From Kiritimatiellia bacterium (GTDB lineage Bacteria; Verrucomicrobiota; Kiritimatiellia; RFP12; UBA1067): a stretch of DNA of 51,469 bases. Below, in pieces: positions 47,101 through 51,469 of this stretch; within the stretch, counting starts at the first letter, position 1, and each line of letters starts with the position of its first letter. The translations under genes were made by a program, and so were the position numbers. The stretch lies in NCBI GenBank assembly GCA_024694365.1, contig JAILJX010000023.1, positions 1 through 51,469 of the forward strand, given 5' to 3'. The notes beneath the pieces are model-generated. The model was not told the DNA's origin, ran no database searches, and saw nothing but the letters and a program-made list of their open reading frames with translations.

Positions 47101-47258
47101 GATATATAATAAACGGCGCAGGGCAATCTTTCGCCGAGGTTGGGCAAACTCGCGCAAGCGGAGCCGATTGAGATATTATATAATTAGCGGCGCAGGGCAA
47201 ACTTTCGCCGAGGTTGGGCAAACTCGCGTACGCACTGCCGATTGAGATATGATATAAT
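47101..47258 (+). repeat. Two tandem 74-bp units plus a third -10 box
   Basis: TATAAT occurs at 47105, 47179 and 47253, exactly 74 bp apart. Each of the first two is followed by a conserved block (GGCGCAGGGCAA at 47115 and 47189) that holds two GGGCAA(A/T)CT boxes 21 bp apart (47121/47142 and 47195/47216) and ends in GATTGAGATAT. Within a unit, GGCG/CGCC and CGAG/CTCG could form two small hairpins. The third unit is replaced by rimO. Confidence 0.85.
47250..47258 (+). promoter_or_regulatory. Extended -10 promoter of rimO, near-leaderless
   Basis: TGA precedes TATAAT (47253-47258), with nine bases to the ATG. It is the third of three -10 boxes at 74-bp intervals and the only one with TGn, so it is the likely main start. 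Confidence 0.58.
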
Positions 47259-47267
47259 ATTGCGCAT

Positions 47268-48524
47268 ATGACGACAAAGGAAAAGACAACGCTCGCTCTC
47301 GTCTCCCTGGGATGCGCAAAAAATGCCGTGGATCTCCAGGTCAGGGCCGGCGGACTCCTGAAGAAGGGGTATTCTCTCTCTCCCGATCCGGACAGAGCCG
47401 ATGTAGTCATAGTCAACACCTGCGCATTCATCGCTTCCGCGCGCGAGGAGGCCGAGGCGGAGATAACCCGCGCGCTGCGCCTCAAGGCAAGCGGGAACTA
47501 CTCCAAGGTCGTCGTGACAGGCTGCTATCCCCAGCGCTATCCCAAGGCCAAGGCGAAATTCCCGGGCGTAGATTCGTGGATAGGCGTCCCCGACAGATGG
47601 GAGGAGCCTGCTCTTCCCGAGCTGCGCTTCACGGGGAAGGCCTTCGCCTACCTCAAAATAGCCGAAGGCTGCGCACACCGCTGCTCGTATTGCGCGATAC
47701 CGGCGATACGCGGGAAGTTCAGGTCGCGTCCGGTGGCCTCCATACTCTCCGAGGCGAAAGCTCTTCTCAAAAGCGGCTGCCGCGAACTGAACATCGTGGC
47801 GCAGGATCCAATGCTCTACGGATGCGACCTCAAGCCGCGCAAGTCTCTTACGGACCTTCTCTGGGCGCTGGACAAGCTCCCCGGCAGGTTCTGGGTGCGG
47901 GTTCTTTACAGCTATCCGAGCGAGATAACCGAAGAATTCATCGATTGGCTCAACACTGCGAAGCATGCGGTGAAATACGTCGATGTTCCTCTGCAGCATA
48001 CTGTTCCCGAGGTCTTGGAGAAGATGAACCGCAAAAGCGCAATCCAGGCGACGCTTGTCGCGTCCGAAGCGCTTAGGATCGCCGTTCCTGGCGTGACTCT
48101 GAGGACTACGGTGATGACGGGTTTCCCTGGCGAGACGGACCTCCGTTTCAGGATTCTCAGGTCGGACCTCAAACGCATGCAGTTCGACCGGCTCGGGGCC
48201 TTTGCGTATTCGCCCGAGGAGGGCACCAAGGGCGCGAAGATGAAAGGGCGGCCTTCGCGCAAGGTCGCCGAAGAGCGCGAGAAGATCGTCATGGAAGACG
48301 CGGCGGCGCTGTGGAAGATACGCTCCGCTTCGCTTCTCGGCAGGACCTTCGACGCTCTTTGCGTCGCTCCTGGAGTCGTGCGCATGGCGTCGCAGGCGCC
48401 CGATGTTGACGGCGTCACGTATCTTCTCGATTCTCCGAAGGCGCGCAAGGCCAAACCAGGCGATTTCATTCGCGCAAGGCTCGTGAACGCCTGCGGATTC
48501 GACTTCGAGGCGGAGGCTGTGTAG
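47268..48524 (+). CDS. rimO: Ribosomal protein S12 methylthiotransferase RimO
   Basis: A 418-residue radical SAM methylthiotransferase. The N-terminal auxiliary cluster uses Cys16 (SLGCAKN), Cys52 (NTCAF) and Cys86 (TGCYPQRY). The radical SAM cluster is Cys135-x3-Cys139-x2-Cys142 in EGCAHRCSYC. A TRAM-like domain closes the chain. AIPAIRGKFRSR and length favour RimO over MiaB. The usual VDSE after the first cysteine reads VDLQ here. It methylthiolates an aspartate of ribosomal protein S12. The next gene follows after four bases. Confidence 0.9.
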   Translation: MTTKEKTTLALVSLGCAKNAVDLQVRAGGLLKKGYSLSPDPDRADVVIVNTCAFIASAREEAEAEITRALRLKASGNYSKVVVTGCYPQRYPKAKAKFPGVDSWIGVPDRWEEPALPELRFTGKAFAYLKIAEGCAHRCSYCAIPAIRGKFRSRPVASILSEAKALLKSGCRELNIVAQDPMLYGCDLKPRKSLTDLLWALDKLPGRFWVRVLYSYPSEITEEFIDWLNTAKHAVKYVDVPLQHTVPEVLEKMNRKSAIQATLVASEALRIAVPGVTLRTTVMTGFPGETDLRFRILRSDLKRMQFDRLGAFAYSPEEGTKGAKMKGRPSRKVAEEREKIVMEDAAALWKIRSASLLGRTFDALCVAPGVVRMASQAPDVDGVTYLLDSPKARKAKPGDFIRARLVNACGFDFEAEAV

Positions 48525-48528
48525 CGCA

Positions 48529-49470
48529 ATGACGCGTCACGTGCCATACATAAACGAAGAAGTCTCCAGCCGCGACTTCAAGTATTACATTTTCGACTGG
48601 GACGACAACATCCTCCACATGCCGACGAAGATCCTGATGGAGCATCTCGATCCCGATACCGGATTGTGGATGCCCGTCGAAGTCTCCACCTCCACCTTCG
48701 CGCTCGTCCGCTCGGATTCGGCCCACTACCGCGCCCCCACTGCAGGCGGATGGGACGCCGCATTCCGCAATTTCGCCGATCCCCAGAACGACAGCGAACC
48801 CAACAGGTTCCTTGAGGACACGATGACTGCGCTCGCGCGCGTCGCAGAGGGGGAAAAGCCGTCCCCGAGCTACAACACTTTCAAAAAGACCCTTGTGGAC
48901 GGACGCATCTTCGCGATCGTCACGGCCCGTGGACACGCCCCCGCGACGATAGAGAAGGCTGTGAGGCTCTTCATAGAGAACGCGCTTACGCCTCTTGAAC
49001 GGGAGATCATGATGTCCAACCTGCGCGGCTACAGGAAATGGCTCGACAAGGTGGAGGTTTTCGGGTCCGATGAAGAGGAGCTCGACTACTACCTCGGCAT
49101 GTGCCGGTATTCCGCAGTCACTTACGAGGGCTTTCGCAGACGCATGGCGAACGATCCCATTTATCGCGAAAAGCTGGCGACTGCGACCATGGCGTCCAAG
49201 CCGGAGCTTGCCAAGGAATTCGCGATACGCGACTTCGTGGAGCACGTCTTCCATATGCTGAGGCGCACCGGCGGATTGAGCCGCAGCGTTGCCATAGGCT
49301 TTTCGGACGACGACAAGGGCAATGTCGCGAGCGTCTCCAATTACATAAAAGCCGAGCTTTCGCGCCGTTTTGACGGGATAAAATTCGTCGTCTACGACAC
49401 TTCCGACAAAACCCTGTCGAAAGGCAGGAAGGTCTGCGTCTCGGGTCAGATGAACCTGCCCGGCTTCTGA
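48529..49470 (+). CDS. Unassigned HAD-like protein
   Basis: A 313-residue protein of unknown function. HAD-type motifs can be read as FDWDDN (nucleophile Asp23 with Asp25) near the N-terminus, FAIVTARGH (motif II Thr) near residue 130, and IGFSDDDKGN (acidic motif IV) near residue 260. A large insert of ~90 residues follows motif I. No signal peptide is present. It is coupled to rimO (four-base gap) and is followed by a glycosyltransferase after 18 bp. It could be a phosphatase acting on a nucleotide or sugar phosphate, but no substrate can be inferred. Confidence 0.65.
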   Translation: MTRHVPYINEEVSSRDFKYYIFDWDDNILHMPTKILMEHLDPDTGLWMPVEVSTSTFALVRSDSAHYRAPTAGGWDAAFRNFADPQNDSEPNRFLEDTMTALARVAEGEKPSPSYNTFKKTLVDGRIFAIVTARGHAPATIEKAVRLFIENALTPLEREIMMSNLRGYRKWLDKVEVFGSDEEELDYYLGMCRYSAVTYEGFRRRMANDPIYREKLATATMASKPELAKEFAIRDFVEHVFHMLRRTGGLSRSVAIGFSDDDKGNVASVSNYIKAELSRRFDGIKFVVYDTSDKTLSKGRKVCVSGQMNLPGF

Positions 49471-49488
49471 TGCCGGCATTCCGGATTT

Positions 49489-51288
49489 ATGGGCCGTAAT
49501 CCGAGATTTTCCTTCATAATGCCGGCATGCAATCGCGCATTCTGCATCAGGCGTTCGATAGATTCTTTCCTCGGTCAAACCATAGGCGGCAGCGAGCTGG
49601 TCATTGTGGACGACGGTTCGACGGACGGCACGGAGTCTCTGATAGCCGATGAATATGCGGCTGAACTGGAGAGGGGCGCGATCGTTTTCGTCAAATCGGA
49701 GCATGCCGGCGTAAGCAAGGCCCGCAATGCAGGTTTGGCGCTGGCGAACGGCGAGTGGATCGCATATCTGGATCCTGGCAACGAAATCGTCCCCGAATTC
49801 GCGGAAGAAATGGCGCGCGCCATCGATGCGCATCCCGAGGCGGACGCTTTCTACTCCAAACTCGCATTCATGGCTTCAGGGCGGATAATCGGACGTCCTT
49901 TCGACTTGGAGGCCTTGCGTCTGCACAATTTCATCGACATCGGCACATATGTCCACAGATGCGGACTGTGCGCCAGCGATGGTGTTTTTGACGAATCCAT
50001 GACCAGCCTTGCCGATTGGGAGCTGATGCTCCGGTATTCGTTGCGCCATGCGCCGGTGTTCATCGACAAGGTATTGCTGCGCCATGAAGATCCGGAGGAG
50101 ATGGACGCAACCGCCAACGCCGGACCGTCTGGCTATTATGCCAGCCTTAATTACGTCCGGCGCAAGCATTGCCCCGGCTATCCGCTCGTCACGACCGTCA
50201 TCACGGCCTACAACCACGAGAAATACATCGACGAGGCGATTTCAAGCGCGATAGCGCAGGAAGGCCGGTTCATCCACGAGATTCTCGTCTCGGACGACTG
50301 CTCGCGCGACGGCACCCGCGGCATCGTGAGGGAATATGCCGAAAAGAATCCGGGGTTGGTGTTCGACATTTCCGGGGGCGCCAATCTCGGCATTTCCGGA
50401 AACATGCGCAAGTGTTTCGAACGGGCGAAGGGAAAATACATCGCCGTTCTGGAAGGCGACGATTATTGGACATGCAGCAGCAAACTTGCCGCGCAGGTCG
50501 ATTTTCTCGAGGCGAACGCCGACTGTTCGATGGTCTTTTCGCGCACCAGGCTTCTCCAGAACGGGAAAGAGAGGCTTTTGCAGCAGCAAGGCGGATTGCC
50601 TCGGAAATTGACCGGACGGGATTTCTTCGACGCCGGAACCGTGAGCCTGATCATCAATTTCTCCTGCTGCATGTTCAGGGCAGACCTTCTCCGCGACATT
50701 CCGGAAGTCCTGTATGAAAACCGGCTCAGCGAAATAGCGCTGGCGTTTTACATGGAGACGTTGGGCTATATCGGTTTCATGCCCGAGGTGTATTCCGTGT
50801 ACCGCGTCCATTCCTCCGGGGCATGGTCCGGGGCGAGCCATATCGGCAAACGCCTGCAGGAGAGGTTCTGCCGGGAGGTCTCGCGCATTGTTTGCAGACC
50901 GGAATACAAGGCGGATTTCGCACTCCAGATCTCCAAGATCGATTCCGGCATTCTTGTGCGGGAGCGCGATCTTGAGGCGAAATTGAAGGCCGCGCAAAAG
51001 AAATGCGACGAAGACGTAAGAAAGCTGTCGGCTGCCGTGAGAGCGACGGTGGACTGCAGAAAAGAAAAAACGAAGTTGCTGTCGGATGCGAACCGGATGG
51101 CCGCTTCGCTTGAACGCAAGCTGGAAGCCCCGGAGTGCGCTTTAAAAGCCCTTGCCGACGAGGTCGCCGCCTTGAAATCCTCCGAGTCATACCGCATCGG
51201 CATGTTCATGACATGGCCGCTGCGAAGACTGCTGGGCGCCATCAAGCGTCCGCGCCGCGGCTTCGCGCGCCAACCGCCGCCGAGGTGA
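49489..51288 (+). CDS. Double-domain GT2 glycosyltransferase with C-terminal coiled coil
   Basis: A 599-residue protein with two GT-A domains. Domain 1 (~7-225) has VIVDDGSTDGT, but its metal site reads YLDPGNE where active enzymes usually have a DxD-type LDsDD. Domain 2 (~232-450) is intact, with VSDDCSRDGT and VLEGDDYW. Residues ~493-570 form a likely coiled coil, followed by SESYRIGMFMTWPLRRLLG, a tail common in polysaccharide glycosyltransferases. Domain 1 may thus be inactive or regulatory. No ribosome site stands out before ATG 49489. It belongs by content to the glycan theme, although it sits behind rimO. Confidence 0.82.
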   Translation: MGRNPRFSFIMPACNRAFCIRRSIDSFLGQTIGGSELVIVDDGSTDGTESLIADEYAAELERGAIVFVKSEHAGVSKARNAGLALANGEWIAYLDPGNEIVPEFAEEMARAIDAHPEADAFYSKLAFMASGRIIGRPFDLEALRLHNFIDIGTYVHRCGLCASDGVFDESMTSLADWELMLRYSLRHAPVFIDKVLLRHEDPEEMDATANAGPSGYYASLNYVRRKHCPGYPLVTTVITAYNHEKYIDEAISSAIAQEGRFIHEILVSDDCSRDGTRGIVREYAEKNPGLVFDISGGANLGISGNMRKCFERAKGKYIAVLEGDDYWTCSSKLAAQVDFLEANADCSMVFSRTRLLQNGKERLLQQQGGLPRKLTGRDFFDAGTVSLIINFSCCMFRADLLRDIPEVLYENRLSEIALAFYMETLGYIGFMPEVYSVYRVHSSGAWSGASHIGKRLQERFCREVSRIVCRPEYKADFALQISKIDSGILVRERDLEAKLKAAQKKCDEDVRKLSAAVRATVDCRKEKTKLLSDANRMAASLERKLEAPECALKALADEVAALKSSESYRIGMFMTWPLRRLLGAIKRPRRGFARQPPPR

Positions 51289-51445
51289 TGCATAGACGTC
51301 GCAAGTTGCATTGACATGAGAGGGGGGTCGGTGCATTGGGAGGACTTGCGAAAGTGCATTCGTGGATTCGGCTTTGTGCATTGGGTGGAGAGGGCAAAGT
51401 GCATTAATGCACAAGCGCCTTTGCATTGAATGCACGGCTGTGCAT
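51289..51445 (+). repeat. Array of eight TGCAT(T) boxes, 22-23 bp period
   Basis: TGCAT starts at 51289, 51307, 51332, 51355, 51377, 51400, 51422 and 51441. The central five are 23, 22, 23 and 22 bp apart, mostly as GTGCATT(G/C)G. Units end alternately in GCGAAA, GGCTTT, GGCAAA, GCCTTT. TGCATTAATGCA (51400-51411) is a perfect palindrome. No open reading frame of its own is convincing. The array may continue past the window. Confidence 0.8.
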
Positions 51446-51469
51446 CCATTGGGTGCAAAAACTCGCCTC

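Noticed and set aside
47101..47258. CRISPR or insertion-sequence remnant
   Set aside because: Units are contiguous without spacers, have no terminal inverted repeats, and carry promoter boxes in register.
50766..51458. Minus-strand frame rich in Met-His and Gln-Cys repeats
   Set aside because: The repeated residues simply translate the AATGCAC array, and the rest is antisense to the GT2 gene. No upstream start signals.
51289..51469. CRISPR array
   Set aside because: The repeated unit is only 6-9 bases with 13-16 bases between, far below CRISPR repeat length, and no cas gene is present.
1..51469. tRNA, rRNA or transposase genes
   Set aside because: Intergenic gaps are all under 300 bp and none shows a cloverleaf, rRNA signature or terminal inverted repeats.

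Overview
The window is one uninterrupted run of 29 protein-coding genes, all on the + strand, with no rRNA, tRNA, insertion sequence or CRISPR array that I can recognise. GC content is high. The mix points to a strictly anaerobic, Gram-negative-type bacterium of the PVC group: a PerR/rubrerythrin peroxide defence, very large secreted beta-helix and LamG proteins, C-terminal modules shared between unrelated secreted enzymes, and sigma70-like promoters with strong extended -10 boxes. A gut or sediment Kiritimatiellae (Verrucomicrobiota) is my best guess; this is inference from gene content only.

Region 1 (1-16127): three paralogous secreted KP-43-like subtilases of about 1600-1700 residues (the first cut by the window edge). 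Each has a propeptide, an S8 catalytic domain and a jelly-roll, then a different C-terminal half (beta-helix, LamG, or both). A zeta-toxin/antitoxin pair sits between the second and third. The first two proteases share near-identical DNA patches inside otherwise diverged sequence, which suggests gene conversion.

Region 2 (16128-25115): housekeeping and stress genes. perR-rubrerythrin has a palindrome over its promoter and ends in a textbook intrinsic terminator. Next comes a tightly overlapping run of tmk, holB, a sugar-isomerase-like TIM barrel, a secreted DUF2264 protein and ribD. Then asd and an aconitase.

Region 3 (25116-41359): a cell-surface glycan locus interleaved with surface proteins. 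It holds tagD (CDP-glycerol synthesis), a fusion of an RgpF-like rhamnan glycosyltransferase with a CDP-glycerol glycerophosphotransferase, a second stand-alone copy of the transferase, a giant beta-helix protein with 13 EPV(N/D)P repeats, rfbC-rfbB-rfbA for dTDP-6-deoxyhexose, a GT2 and a GT4, then a glycine-rich surface protein whose stop codon abuts the start of another GT4. Read together this suggests a rhamnose-type polysaccharide carrying glycerol phosphate, with its own secreted proteins.

Region 4 (41360-51469): a secreted gingipain-type (C25) cysteine peptidase behind a perfect inverted repeat, a three-fold 74-bp-periodic promoter array in front of rimO, an unassigned HAD-like protein, a double-domain GT2, and at the edge an array of TGCATT boxes spaced 22-23 bp.

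Two themes cut across the window. Eleven of twelve promoters I can place have TGn directly before the -10 box, and four of them lie so close to the start codon that the mRNA should be leaderless or nearly so. The large secreted proteins end in one of two recurrent C-terminal modules that look like export or anchoring signals.
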